Shown here in pieces: positions 44,007-52,762 of a stretch of DNA of 64,000 nt. Origin of the DNA: Candidatus Latescibacterota bacterium (GTDB taxonomy: Bacteria > Latescibacterota > UBA2968 > UBA8231). Every line of letters starts with the position of its first letter. Position 1 is the first letter of the stretch. The position numbers were made by a program, and so were the translations under genes. The notes below the pieces were generated by a model. That model was not told the DNA's origin, ran no database searches, and saw only the letters and a program-made list of their open reading frames with translations. The stretch lies in the NCBI GenBank assembly GCA_022819745.1, contig JAJEGS010000024.1:62001-126000 (forward strand). Reading direction: 5' to 3'.

Positions 44007-44908
44007 CCACGACTTCAGAACCCGTCTGGGAAATCCCCGAGCCGCTTTCCACTAACGATGTTCGCATGGACGATGGCACTGTCATCACGCTGCGCCGTCA
44101 TGGAAATCCGGCAGGGCCGCGGCTCGTGCTGAGCCACGGCAGTGGTCTGGCGATTGATCTCTATTATCCCTTCTGGTCGCTGCTGACCGACGATTTCGAT
44201 CTGATAATCTACGATCTCAGAAATCATGGTTGGAATAGTGTTGGTACCCTGCAAAAGCACAATATGCCAACATTAATTCAGGACCATGACTGTATTCTTG
44301 CAGCAATTGACCATCACTACGGGAAGAAACCGAAAATTGGCGTATTTCATTCGGTTGCGGCGCTGATAACGCTTTTATCGCCGACCAAAGGCAGTGAGTT
44401 TGCAGCGTACGTTCTGTTTGATCCACCCTTGTGCAAGCCCGACGACAATTACGAAGAATTCGATGCGGCCGTTGCGCGCACAGCCGCCATGACGCGGCGC
44501 CGCACAGCTCGGTTCCAGACTAGGGAAGAGTTTGCAGATTTTCTTCCCTATCTACCAGTCTTCCAGCGTGCCGTGCCTGGGGTTTGCGATCTGGTGGCAA
44601 AGACAACGCTGCGCAGATGTGCTAGCGAGGAGGGGTATGAGTTGCGGTGTCCGCGTGAATACGAAGCGCAGCTCGTAGATTACGCTCGTACTTTTGCTGT
44701 TTTGGTGGATTTTGAAACACTTCGTTGCCCAGTAAAGGTCCTCGGCGCCGATCCTACCTTGCCGTATTCCTATCTGCCGACGCTCGATCTTAGTCACATT
44801 TTGACCGTGGATTACGATTTCCTGCCTGAAGCAACGCACCTGCTGCAAATAGAGCAACCAGCAGAATGCGTCGCGGCACTGCGCGAATTTATCGAGCCGC
44901 TGGCTTGA
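44003..44908 (+). CDS. Alpha/beta hydrolase, possible chain-releasing thioesterase
   Basis: About 302 residues from a TTG at 44003 that overlaps the transferase stop as TTGA, which decides the start; the frame is open further back to 43931 inside the transferase, and an ATG at 44068 is the next choice. Alpha/beta hydrolase features: LVLSHGSGLAIDLYYPF (oxyanion region), the nucleophile elbow VFHSVAAL (Ser flanked by His and Val, not the usual G-x-S-x-G), and THLLQIEQPAECVAALREF with the catalytic His. As last gene of the PKS operon it is a candidate for hydrolysing or transferring the finished chain. Confidence 0.8.
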   Translation: MTTTSEPVWEIPEPLSTNDVRMDDGTVITLRRHGNPAGPRLVLSHGSGLAIDLYYPFWSLLTDDFDLIIYDLRNHGWNSVGTLQKHNMPTLIQDHDCILAAIDHHYGKKPKIGVFHSVAALITLLSPTKGSEFAAYVLFDPPLCKPDDNYEEFDAAVARTAAMTRRRTARFQTREEFADFLPYLPVFQRAVPGVCDLVAKTTLRRCASEEGYELRCPREYEAQLVDYARTFAVLVDFETLRCPVKVLGADPTLPYSYLPTLDLSHILTVDYDFLPEATHLLQIEQPAECVAALREFIEPLA

Positions 44909-44919
44909 TCCCCATTTTC

Positions 44920-46653
44920 CTACCGCGCCACTTGCACCGTGACGATGTCCAAGCCGTGATACTTCTGGTGCCGCACCGAAGAAGCGTAATGGCGCAACAG
45001 GCGAAACGATAGCTCTCGTTCGTCAAAGGTTTCGGTCTGTTCGTCTAAATACGCCAGACGGTCTTCTAAGTTAGCCTCGTCGAAGACCGCTAGGAATTCC
45101 ATTTCTACAGTTCCCCCCTCGGGCCGCGCGACGACGATTAAGCGCGGGGCCTCGCTCGCCGGGTATGCGTCGTCCGGCTGCAACAAACTCGACAAGGTTT
45201 CTTCGCCCGCGGAGCGCAACCGCTCGGCTGCAGTAGCGTCCCAACCGATCTGGGTGGCAACCTCTTGGAGGAAGGCGTTGATGCGGGGAAGGTCAGCTAT
45301 ATCTAATCGGACCTCTAGGCGTTGGCGGCGCGGGCTGGTCAGTTCGAGGAATGCAGTTAGTGCCAGCGCCGTCGCCGTGCCGATGGTCATGCCGTTGCCG
45401 AGCAATGCGCCCCAAGGACTAGGCAGCAGGTCCGCGAGAATGTTCTGATGCTGCATACCAAGGCCGATGGAGAACGCCAGTCCTACTACGATAGCTTTTT
45501 GTGGGTCGAGGCCGGCCCGTGCGAGGGTCTGTACCCCCTCGACGAAAAGCATGCCAATAGCGACTAACAAGAACCCCCCCATGACCGGGCTGGGGATGGA
45601 AATTAGTACGCTCGTTATCTTGGGAAAGAACGCCAGCAGTACGAGAAGCCCCCCTACGGCGTAGCCAGCGCTGCGCGCGGAGACTCCGGTGAGGTTGATG
45701 AGCGAGACGGTAGAAGACGAATAGGAGGTCGTGGGCGGCGTCCCGGTAAGGCCCGATAGCATAACGCCCATCCCGTTGGCGTAGGTTGAGCCTTGGATTA
45801 GGCGAAAGTCTGTCGTTCGTGGCCGCCGCCGCGACACCTGTTGAATGACTACGCCATCGCCGATGCCCTTGATCACTTGCACGAGGGTCACAATCAGGAA
45901 CATCGGCAGCAGTGCCCAGAACCCTGCGCTTGGCGTCAGGTCCAGCCTTGGGAATCCGCTGGCGGGGATTCCAACCCAAGAAGCCGTGCCCAAGCGCTCA
46001 AAGTTGTACAGTCCGAACGGTACCGCGGCCACGCAGCCTGCGGCGATTCCGAGCAGCAGGGACCACGGCCGCCAAGTTCGGGGGCCGCGCAGCATCAACA
46101 TCGTGGCAGCAACCAGCGTCACCGCTGCCACGCCCGGACCCGCTGCCAGTGATGACCCCTCGGGCACTTCTTGCAACCGGTCGAAAGCGATGGGCAGGAT
46201 CATCGCCGCAATTAGCATGAGCACCGTGCCGGAGACAACCGGCGTAATGATGCGGCGCAGCAACGGCAGCCATGCCGCCAATGCTAGGTAAAAAAACGAC
46301 GAGAGGACGATGAGGCTCGCCAACATGGCCGGTCCGCCCTCTTCGATGGCCAGGACCGAGATGGCGATGAAGTTGGGCGTGGCCCCCATAATGAGCACGT
46401 GGCCGCCGCCCAGCCGTCCGGTCTTGGCCGCTTGTAGCGCAGTGGCTATCCCGCTGATTATCAGTGCCGCGAAAACGGCCCACGACAGATAGCTTTCGTC
46501 TTGGCCAGCCGCTAGGGCGGTGATGGCGACGATCAATACCGTCGGCGCTATCCCTATTATGATACCTTGGACCCCGACCCCTAGGGCCACGGGTAGGGGA
46601 CAGCGTTCGTCTGGTTCGTAGCGGATGGTTGCGTTTGCGCGGGCTGATGACAA
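44920..46653 (-). CDS. NCS2-family permease fused to an HATPase-like C-terminal domain
   Basis: 577 residues. The first 450 form a nucleobase/xanthine-uracil permease of the NCS2 type, with about 12-14 membrane segments and conserved stretches GTPPTTSYSSSTVSLINLTGVSARSAGY and IPSPVMGGFLLVAIGMLFVEG. The last 125 residues are soluble and resemble an anti-sigma/GHKL ATPase-like fold (TAAERLRSAGEETLSSLL, then beta strands and a HYASSVRHQKYHGLDIVTVQV end). The start is a TTG at 46653 and therefore unsure. It lies 24 bases after the binding-protein gene on the same strand and probably shares its message. Substrate: purine or related compound by family. Confidence 0.75.
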   Translation of the reverse strand: MSSARANATIRYEPDERCPLPVALGVGVQGIIIGIAPTVLIVAITALAAGQDESYLSWAVFAALIISGIATALQAAKTGRLGGGHVLIMGATPNFIAISVLAIEEGGPAMLASLIVLSSFFYLALAAWLPLLRRIITPVVSGTVLMLIAAMILPIAFDRLQEVPEGSSLAAGPGVAAVTLVAATMLMLRGPRTWRPWSLLLGIAAGCVAAVPFGLYNFERLGTASWVGIPASGFPRLDLTPSAGFWALLPMFLIVTLVQVIKGIGDGVVIQQVSRRRPRTTDFRLIQGSTYANGMGVMLSGLTGTPPTTSYSSSTVSLINLTGVSARSAGYAVGGLLVLLAFFPKITSVLISIPSPVMGGFLLVAIGMLFVEGVQTLARAGLDPQKAIVVGLAFSIGLGMQHQNILADLLPSPWGALLGNGMTIGTATALALTAFLELTSPRRQRLEVRLDIADLPRINAFLQEVATQIGWDATAAERLRSAGEETLSSLLQPDDAYPASEAPRLIVVARPEGGTVEMEFLAVFDEANLEDRLAYLDEQTETFDERELSFRLLRHYASSVRHQKYHGLDIVTVQVAR

Positions 46654-46677
46654 AAGAGGCTCAGCTTTCCGTCGGGA

Positions 46678-47997
46678 TCACGGCACGAACTGGTACACTA
46701 CTGGCAACTGCGCGGTGTCCGTGATGCTCGTGTCCGTGTGGTGGTAGATGTTGATGCGTCCGGTGCCGCAGTCGCCGAAATCGTCGCAGGAGATCGCGCC
46801 GATAAGGCCCTGAAAATCGGCCGTCGCACTGACTCCCGCGCGCAGTGCGGCGCGGTCTATGTACAATTTGCCGTCTTGCTCCACGGCAACGGATTTGATG
46901 GCGCTGAGCAGCACGGTCGTGGCGTCGTAGGCGAATGCCCAGTACGGAGAAGTAGGCGACCCGCCGTACGTGGCTTCATACGCGGCGAGTATTTCATCCG
47001 CATTCTTGCCGGTCGCTGCATTGACGTTTGCACCGTGGTCCGACTCCGGTCCGGCGAAGTACATGCCCTCCGACTGCGGTGTGCCGAGGAATTCGGACAC
47101 GAAGAGCGCCGCGCCCGTAATGAGTGTCGCATCTTCCAGTCCGTCGAACGCCCGCGCCTGCTCGGCGAAGGGCGTGCCCTCCTCTTCAAAGAGCGGGAAG
47201 AAGATGCCGTCTGGTTCGGCTGCGGCGAATTCCGCGAGAACGTCCGTCATGTCCGTGTCGCCCTTGTCGATACGGGCAGTGACCGCGATCTCGCCGCCGA
47301 GTGCGCCAAACGCATTGCCAAACGCGCTGACGAGGGCTGTGGTGTATGGGTCGCCGTCGTCAACGGCCGCCATGCGCCGCAGCCCCAATTCATTATAGGC
47401 GAAGTCGGCGACTGCGTTGGCCTGATAGAGGTCGTTGTTGGAAGTGCGGAAATAGCCGGGGTGGTAGTTGGGATTGGCGTTGCCAGCGAGGTCAGACGTG
47501 AGCAAGGGCGACGTGTTGGACGGCGAGATCATCACTAGTCCGGCCTCGCTGATCACTGGCGAGGCCGCCACGGCCGCGGCTGAGCACGATGTGCCGATGA
47601 CGCCTAGCACCTGCGGGTCGGCGCTGATCTGCTCGGCACCTGCGCGTCCGCCATCCGGCGAGCACATGCTGTCCATAGATTCGCCGAGTTCGACGGCGCG
47701 ACCGTGAATGTCGCCGAAGTCGCGCACGGCCAACTCTACGCTGTTGCGCAACGCCCCGCCCAGCGACGCCGCGCCGGTGATCGAGAGCAATGAGCGAATC
47801 TGCACGGCCTCGCCCGCGCCGAGCGGGTAGAACCGCGACTCGGCCCGCCCGGCGACGGGGGCACTGGTCCGAGTTATGCTGCTGATTCTGCGCTTGGCGG
47901 CCCCTTCGGTCGGCTGGTTAGCGGAAACGGGATCGCGGTCGGAACATGCGCCTAGGGTCAAGGCGCAGGTGAAGAGGAAAAACAGAGCGGATTTCAT
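46678..47997 (-). CDS. LivK-type ABC transporter substrate-binding lipoprotein
   Basis: 439 residues with a lipoprotein signal (LTLGAC, Cys18) and a two-lobed periplasmic binding-protein type 1 fold: SITGAASLGGALRNSVELAVRD, LGVIGTSCSAAAVAASPVISEAGLVMISPS, YPHRT-like FRTSNNDLYQANAVADF and AYDATTVLLSAI. Relatives bind branched-chain amino acids, amides or urea, and some act as sensors. The matching ABC permease and ATPase genes are not in the window; an NCS2 permease follows instead. AAAGGAGAT precedes the ATG. Its last 17 codons recur as a remnant on the other side of the PKS operon. Confidence 0.85.
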   Translation of the reverse strand: MKSALFFLFTCALTLGACSDRDPVSANQPTEGAAKRRISSITRTSAPVAGRAESRFYPLGAGEAVQIRSLLSITGAASLGGALRNSVELAVRDFGDIHGRAVELGESMDSMCSPDGGRAGAEQISADPQVLGVIGTSCSAAAVAASPVISEAGLVMISPSNTSPLLTSDLAGNANPNYHPGYFRTSNNDLYQANAVADFAYNELGLRRMAAVDDGDPYTTALVSAFGNAFGALGGEIAVTARIDKGDTDMTDVLAEFAAAEPDGIFFPLFEEEGTPFAEQARAFDGLEDATLITGAALFVSEFLGTPQSEGMYFAGPESDHGANVNAATGKNADEILAAYEATYGGSPTSPYWAFAYDATTVLLSAIKSVAVEQDGKLYIDRAALRAGVSATADFQGLIGAISCDDFGDCGTGRINIYHHTDTSITDTAQLPVVYQFVP

Positions 47998-48074
47998 GGG
48001 ATCTCCTTTATGGAATTGGGCAAAGCCTTAGTTAGTGGTAGTGAGGCACAGAACGAACCGATAAACTGTTTATC

Positions 48075-49418
48075 TCACTCTGGATAGATGCCCAAGAATT
48101 CGCGGGCCGGATAGTGCGGCTCCGAGGCCGAGCGGGCATCGGGATCGTTTATTACCGCAGTAGTGGGTGGCACTACGGGGCGTCCGTGGGCTAGGGGATC
48201 GTCGGTGTCTTGCATCCATTGGTCGAGGCGCTGGCGCAGATCCTCTAAGTGCTCTTGGCAATTGGGGTCTGCGGCCAAGTTGTGGGTTTCGTGCGGGTCG
48301 AAGACTAAGTCGTAGAGCCGTTCGCGCTCTAGGGGGCGTTGCCGCCAGCCTTGGTCGATAAAATAGTCTTTGGTCAAGCTGTCGTCGCAATTGGGCATGA
48401 CTGGATGTTGGCGCTGGTCGAAGCGGCGGATGTACTTGAAGCGCGGCGTGCGGATGCAGCGCTGGGGTTCGTAGTAGGTGTGGTAGTTTACTTCGGCGAA
48501 AATTTCGCCGCGGATTTCTTGGGCCTGGCCGTTTACCAGCGGCAGGAGCGAGGTGCCCTGCACGTGATCGGGCGATGCGATTCCGGCTAGGGCGCAGACC
48601 GTTGGATAGATATCGACTTGGCTGACTAAGGCATTGACTACTTGGCCGTTGCTGAAGCCGCCCGGGCCGCGTAGCACTAGCATGACGCCAATGCCGTGGT
48701 CGGTGAGGTTGCACTTCATGGTGGGGAAGGCAATGCCGTGGTCTGTGGTGCAAATGACGAGGGTATTGTCGGCCAAGCCGTTGTCTTGCAGGGCGGCGAA
48801 GACGCGGCCCATTTTGGCGTCGAGGGTGCGGGCCGCGTCGATGTACTCGGCCATGTCACGGCGCGTCTCAGGTGTATCGGGAAAGGGCGCGGATGGTCGC
48901 ACGTAGCGTGGATCAGTGGGGTCTTCCCCCTGGGGCTGGGGCGCAAAACCGCGTCGCTGGCGGTGGGTTTCGCTAAAGCCCACATCCAGATAAAAGGGCG
49001 CTTGATGATCTTCGGCTAAGAAGGCGGCGGCTCGGTCTTCGGTTTGGGCATCGGGAGCCTCTTGGGGCAACAGGCGGGTGAAGCCGCCGTCGTTGACGTC
49101 CGCTACCACGTGCTGGAAGCCGGCCATGGTCGTGGTGTAGCCGGCCTTTTGCAGGGTGTGGGTCAGCAGCCGTTCGGGGTGGGGCAAGGTCCAGCCGCGA
49201 TTGACCAAGCCGGTCATGCCGCAGGAATGGGCCCACTGGCCGGTGAGCAGGCAGGCGCGGCTGGGCGAGCAGGTGGGGTTGGCGCAAAAGGCTTGGCGGA
49301 AGAGGACGCCTTCCTCGGCTAGCTGCTGGATATGCGGCGTGGGTATGGCGTGGCCGTAGGGTTGGACGTAGCGGCCGGTGTCGTGCGAGTGGATATAGAC
49401 GATATTGGGGGGTGGCAT
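48075..49418 (-). CDS. Sulfatase (heparan N-sulfatase-like)
   Basis: 447 residues. The formylglycine site is clear: NPTCSPSRACLLTG with Cys50 in C-x-P-S-R. Other metal and substrate residues appear in IHSHDTGRYV at the N-terminus and VICTTDHGIAFP (about 225). It hydrolyses sulfate esters or N-sulfates; the overall pattern is close to N-sulfoglucosamine sulfohydrolases, so glycosaminoglycan-like substrates are plausible. No signal peptide is visible, so it may be cytoplasmic. A formylglycine-generating enzyme must be encoded elsewhere. Single leftward gene after the binding protein. Confidence 0.88.
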   Translation of the reverse strand: MPPPNIVYIHSHDTGRYVQPYGHAIPTPHIQQLAEEGVLFRQAFCANPTCSPSRACLLTGQWAHSCGMTGLVNRGWTLPHPERLLTHTLQKAGYTTTMAGFQHVVADVNDGGFTRLLPQEAPDAQTEDRAAAFLAEDHQAPFYLDVGFSETHRQRRGFAPQPQGEDPTDPRYVRPSAPFPDTPETRRDMAEYIDAARTLDAKMGRVFAALQDNGLADNTLVICTTDHGIAFPTMKCNLTDHGIGVMLVLRGPGGFSNGQVVNALVSQVDIYPTVCALAGIASPDHVQGTSLLPLVNGQAQEIRGEIFAEVNYHTYYEPQRCIRTPRFKYIRRFDQRQHPVMPNCDDSLTKDYFIDQGWRQRPLERERLYDLVFDPHETHNLAADPNCQEHLEDLRQRLDQWMQDTDDPLAHGRPVVPPTTAVINDPDARSASEPHYPAREFLGIYPE

Positions 49419-49651
49419 GGGAGGACCTGTCGTCAGTCGATGGTGCGAAGCGAAATGGGTACCCGTCCGTGGGGATTACCTCATTTTTCAATGAAAAAAA
49501 TAGATACCGTCATCAACCGCAATGCGGCTTGTGGACAGGAGCCAAATTTCGTATCTCGCTTCCGAGTGCCCGAATGGGTACTCTAGGTGAATCGGAGAAG
49601 ATTCTATCAATATCCCTCGGGCATTGATCACATACTAAAAGGAGGTCCACT

Positions 49652-50380
49652 GTGACTGATAACAGGGAAGTTATGCTGCAGAATTACACCCGGCGCGAAT
49701 TCCGCCAAGGGCTTGAGGCCGGGAAATTCCAGGCCGCGATCATCCCGACCGGCAGCATTGAGCAGCACCTCGAACACCTGCCCTTTGATCACGATATCGC
49801 CTCGTCAACTTGGGTGGCGCGACAAGCGGCCCTGTGCATGTACCCAAGGGTGATCGTGGCCGTGCCCATGGCCGTGGGCATTTCCGAGCATCACATGAAG
49901 CACAAGGGCAGTCTCACGGCCAAGCCGGGCTCGTGGCTGGCCGTACTCTTTGACGCGGTGGAATGTTTTGCCCGCCACGGCATTGAAAACATCCTAATCC
50001 TCAACGGTCACGGCGGCAATGTGCGACCCGTGAACAGCATACTCCGTCAATGGCGTCTGTTTTTCGAGTCCACAGCTCCGGGGGTCAATCTGCACTTCCA
50101 TCCCTATTGGAACTTGATTCCGCGGGCGCTCATCGACGAGCACATGGTCACCAAAAGCGCGCCGGGACACGCCACGGAATTCGAGACCTCACTGGCCATG
50201 CACATGTTTCCGGAGAAAATCCGTCATGACGCCATGCAGGACCAGGAGGACAAGACGCCCTTGGAGGCCGATGCGGAAAAGGGTAGGATTTTGTCCGAAG
50301 AAGCCGTCAAGCGGACCGTGGAATACCTCGAGGCGATGATGGAAGGGAAAACCCTGCTCGACGTGGGGGAGCGGTACTAG
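49652..50380 (+). CDS. Creatininase-family amidohydrolase
   Basis: 242 residues, GTG start with a strong AAGGAGG site seven bases upstream. Metal-binding pattern of the creatininase fold: PTGSIEQHLEHLPFDHD (Glu, His, Asp), ILNGHGGN and GHATEFETS. Members hydrolyse cyclic amides, for example creatinine or the formamide in deazaflavin/mycofactocin synthesis. Substrate is unknown here. It stands alone between the leftward sulfatase and the leftward outer-membrane gene. Confidence 0.85.
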   Translation: MTDNREVMLQNYTRREFRQGLEAGKFQAAIIPTGSIEQHLEHLPFDHDIASSTWVARQAALCMYPRVIVAVPMAVGISEHHMKHKGSLTAKPGSWLAVLFDAVECFARHGIENILILNGHGGNVRPVNSILRQWRLFFESTAPGVNLHFHPYWNLIPRALIDEHMVTKSAPGHATEFETSLAMHMFPEKIRHDAMQDQEDKTPLEADAEKGRILSEEAVKRTVEYLEAMMEGKTLLDVGERY

Positions 50381-50429
50381 CAGCTCGTAGAGCCACAGTT
50401 TAATGGACCCGCTCCCCGGTCGCGGTACC

Positions 50430-52727
50430 TTATCTCTCTAGGCTCAACCCGAAAATCAGTCGGTCGCGACGAAAGAGACCAACCCCTTGATGGGCAACAT
50501 AGAGGTTTACGGGGGGGGTGCCATCCCCGCGGTCGCGCCGCAGTTGCACGTGGATACCATAGGATGCGTTGAGCACGAGTCCGGTGCCATCTTGGCTCAG
50601 CAGTCCGAGACCTAATGAGGTGACCGGGCTGATCCAGAACGAGTCGCGCTCGAAGACCCAAGGGAAACGGTATTGAAAGTTGCCCGATGCCATCCAAGTG
50701 GGTTTGCCTTGGCCGAAGCCCAAGGCAACTTCGGGGACGATGTTGAACGGCTTGAAGGTGCCGCTGGCCCCCCGGTCCCATGCGAAGCCGAAGACCCATT
50801 GCCAGTGGCGGCTGAACTGGATGGCCGTATAGGGCCGGAGTTCCTGGGATGGGAATCCGAGTGAGGAATCTAAGCCAGTACGCTCGAAGACGGAGGCCTC
50901 GACACCAGCGTTGGGCTCGGCAGGCAGCGTATCGGCAGCAGTGGCCTCCGTGCGGGCGATCTCGTCGAGTCTCCGCTGCATGTCGTCGAGGCGAGACTTC
51001 AGGAGTTCCGCTAGGCGGGTCTCGGCGGCGGTCTCCGTGCGGGCGATCTCGTCGAGTCTCCGCTGCACGTCATCGAGGCGAGACTTCAGGAGTTCCACCC
51101 GAGCCTCGACCGCCTTGAGGTCGGCTTGCGAAACGCCGGTACCGGATGACGCGGTCGCTGGGCTGCTCGATGCGCTCGCACGCGCGAGTTCGGCGCGTAG
51201 GAGATCGCGGAAATCGGCCAGCGTCATCACATCTGCGCCAGCGGTCGCTGGCGTATCCTCCGCCCCACCCGGAAGGCCGTACGCCGGAATACTAATGGGG
51301 ATCACGATGATAGGGGGAGAGGCGACGGGATTGGATACAATCAGAGGCTCGTCACTCCCGGGCACCTGGATGATCATCTGCTCCGGGACGAGTCCGGCTT
51401 GGGTACCAGCTTGGAGCTGTGTCTGCTCAGCTCGTTCTTCCTCCGCCGGAACCGCTTCCCCACGTGTCATCGGCGCGGCGACTGTTCCCGAGCGGGCGGC
51501 CTCGGCACGGCTCGAACGGATGTCGCCGCCCACGAGGATCTTCAGCCCGACCGACATCTGCCAGTTGTGGGCAAGTTGCCGCGGATCTTGGACGTCTTGC
51601 AAGTCCGGGGGTGTATCGCCTAAGCCCGGCCCCGTTACGATGTAGTCCCGGGCGGTAGCCGACAGGCGCAGACGCGGGCCGAGCCGAGCATCAAGGCCTC
51701 CCCCGAGAACCAACGCCTTGCGATCAGCCGGGACATCCGCGCCCCCTTCACCGAAGTCGGGCGCGAATACCATCTTTCCGCCGCCGACCAACAAATGTGG
51801 AGAGACCTCGGCGTTGCTACTCAGATTGAACTGCGCCTCGCCGCCGTATCCCTCGACTCCCTCCCAAGCGTCAAAGTCGTCGTTGACCCCGCGCCACCAG
51901 AAACCGCGCAGCCCAAGGAAGGGCCCGAGGTCGAAACCCGCGCGGAAGCCCGCGATGGATTGGTGGTTGATGCCTAGGTCGGCATCGAACGTCTGTAGCC
52001 CTCCGAAAGGCTCAAGCGACAGCCGAGACCCGGTCCGGTCCAAGTCCCGCACTTGATTGTAGTCCACCTCTCCCAGCCGTAGCCCTAGACCTACCCGAAC
52101 CGCCAAGTTTCGGCGCAGGGCATCCGCATCCAGATCTTCCGCAACCGCCGGGTCGCCTTCGGAAACGGGTACGGCCCGATCCAGCGGATCTAGGTGGTAT
52201 CGGCTGCGCTCCAGCATCACCTCTGCCTCGAGCGCGTCCGTCAGGAGGGTTCGGAATCCCAGCCCGTATTTCAATTGGATGCGCTGAATCTCTTCCCCGG
52301 CCGCAGGCCGAAACCGCAGGATACCTCCTCCTCCCATGAGTAGTGGCACGAGGGAGCCGCTCGCTAGCCCGATGGACAATTCGCTCCCGTAGGAGGCGAT
52401 ATCCACAGATTGGTCCGTTAGCGGCTTCTCCTCCTCGGCGGCGAATGGAATAGTGGACAGATTCGTCCAGCGATTATCGCTCCGCAGGTAGAAACCCGTT
52501 AGATCGACGTACCGCCCGAACCTAATGCCGGCCATGCCGCCGAGGAATCGACCATTCTCCAGGCCGAGGGCACCGTCCCACTGCGTCCAAGTCGCGGCGG
52601 GCCGCAGGTGATAGCGGATGCCCTGTGCAGCCACGGACGCCGGAGCTAGAGCACAGATGCCTGACAGAAACACGGCTAGATGCCAGACGGCCGATACGGC
52701 CGATCTCCTTGTGACTCCCAAGCTCAA
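50430..52727 (-). CDS. Outer-membrane beta-barrel protein with central coiled coil
   Basis: 765 residues: a signal peptide (about 13-34), a strand-rich N-terminal half (to about 400, with a repeated LGLRLGEVDYN/GLRLSATARDY style), a Pro/Ala-rich linker, a coiled coil (about 535-605) built from a 29-residue repeat (ELLKSRLDDVQRRLDEIARTE, twice), and a C-terminal strand region (SSLGFPSQELRPYTAIQFSRHWQW onward). Family not recognised. Coiled coil between two barrel-like parts could span the periplasm. Start is TTG at 52727; AAGGAGAT lies inside the first codons, so the true start may be a few codons later. The PpiC-type chaperone gene is directly upstream. Confidence 0.6.
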   Translation of the reverse strand: MSLGVTRRSAVSAVWHLAVFLSGICALAPASVAAQGIRYHLRPAATWTQWDGALGLENGRFLGGMAGIRFGRYVDLTGFYLRSDNRWTNLSTIPFAAEEEKPLTDQSVDIASYGSELSIGLASGSLVPLLMGGGGILRFRPAAGEEIQRIQLKYGLGFRTLLTDALEAEVMLERSRYHLDPLDRAVPVSEGDPAVAEDLDADALRRNLAVRVGLGLRLGEVDYNQVRDLDRTGSRLSLEPFGGLQTFDADLGINHQSIAGFRAGFDLGPFLGLRGFWWRGVNDDFDAWEGVEGYGGEAQFNLSSNAEVSPHLLVGGGKMVFAPDFGEGGADVPADRKALVLGGGLDARLGPRLRLSATARDYIVTGPGLGDTPPDLQDVQDPRQLAHNWQMSVGLKILVGGDIRSSRAEAARSGTVAAPMTRGEAVPAEEERAEQTQLQAGTQAGLVPEQMIIQVPGSDEPLIVSNPVASPPIIVIPISIPAYGLPGGAEDTPATAGADVMTLADFRDLLRAELARASASSSPATASSGTGVSQADLKAVEARVELLKSRLDDVQRRLDEIARTETAAETRLAELLKSRLDDMQRRLDEIARTEATAADTLPAEPNAGVEASVFERTGLDSSLGFPSQELRPYTAIQFSRHWQWVFGFAWDRGASGTFKPFNIVPEVALGFGQGKPTWMASGNFQYRFPWVFERDSFWISPVTSLGLGLLSQDGTGLVLNASYGIHVQLRRDRGDGTPPVNLYVAHQGVGLFRRDRLIFGLSLER
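50946..51096 (-). repeat. 87-base tandem repeat encoding the coiled coil
   Basis: A 64-base unit at 50946-51009 recurs at 51033-51096 with two mismatches, a period of 87 bases (29 residues). It lies inside the outer-membrane gene and makes a heptad-like segment; copy number could vary between strains. Confidence 0.8.
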
Positions 52728-52762
52728 AGTTGTGCTCCGGTTATGAGTGTTTGGGTATGGTA

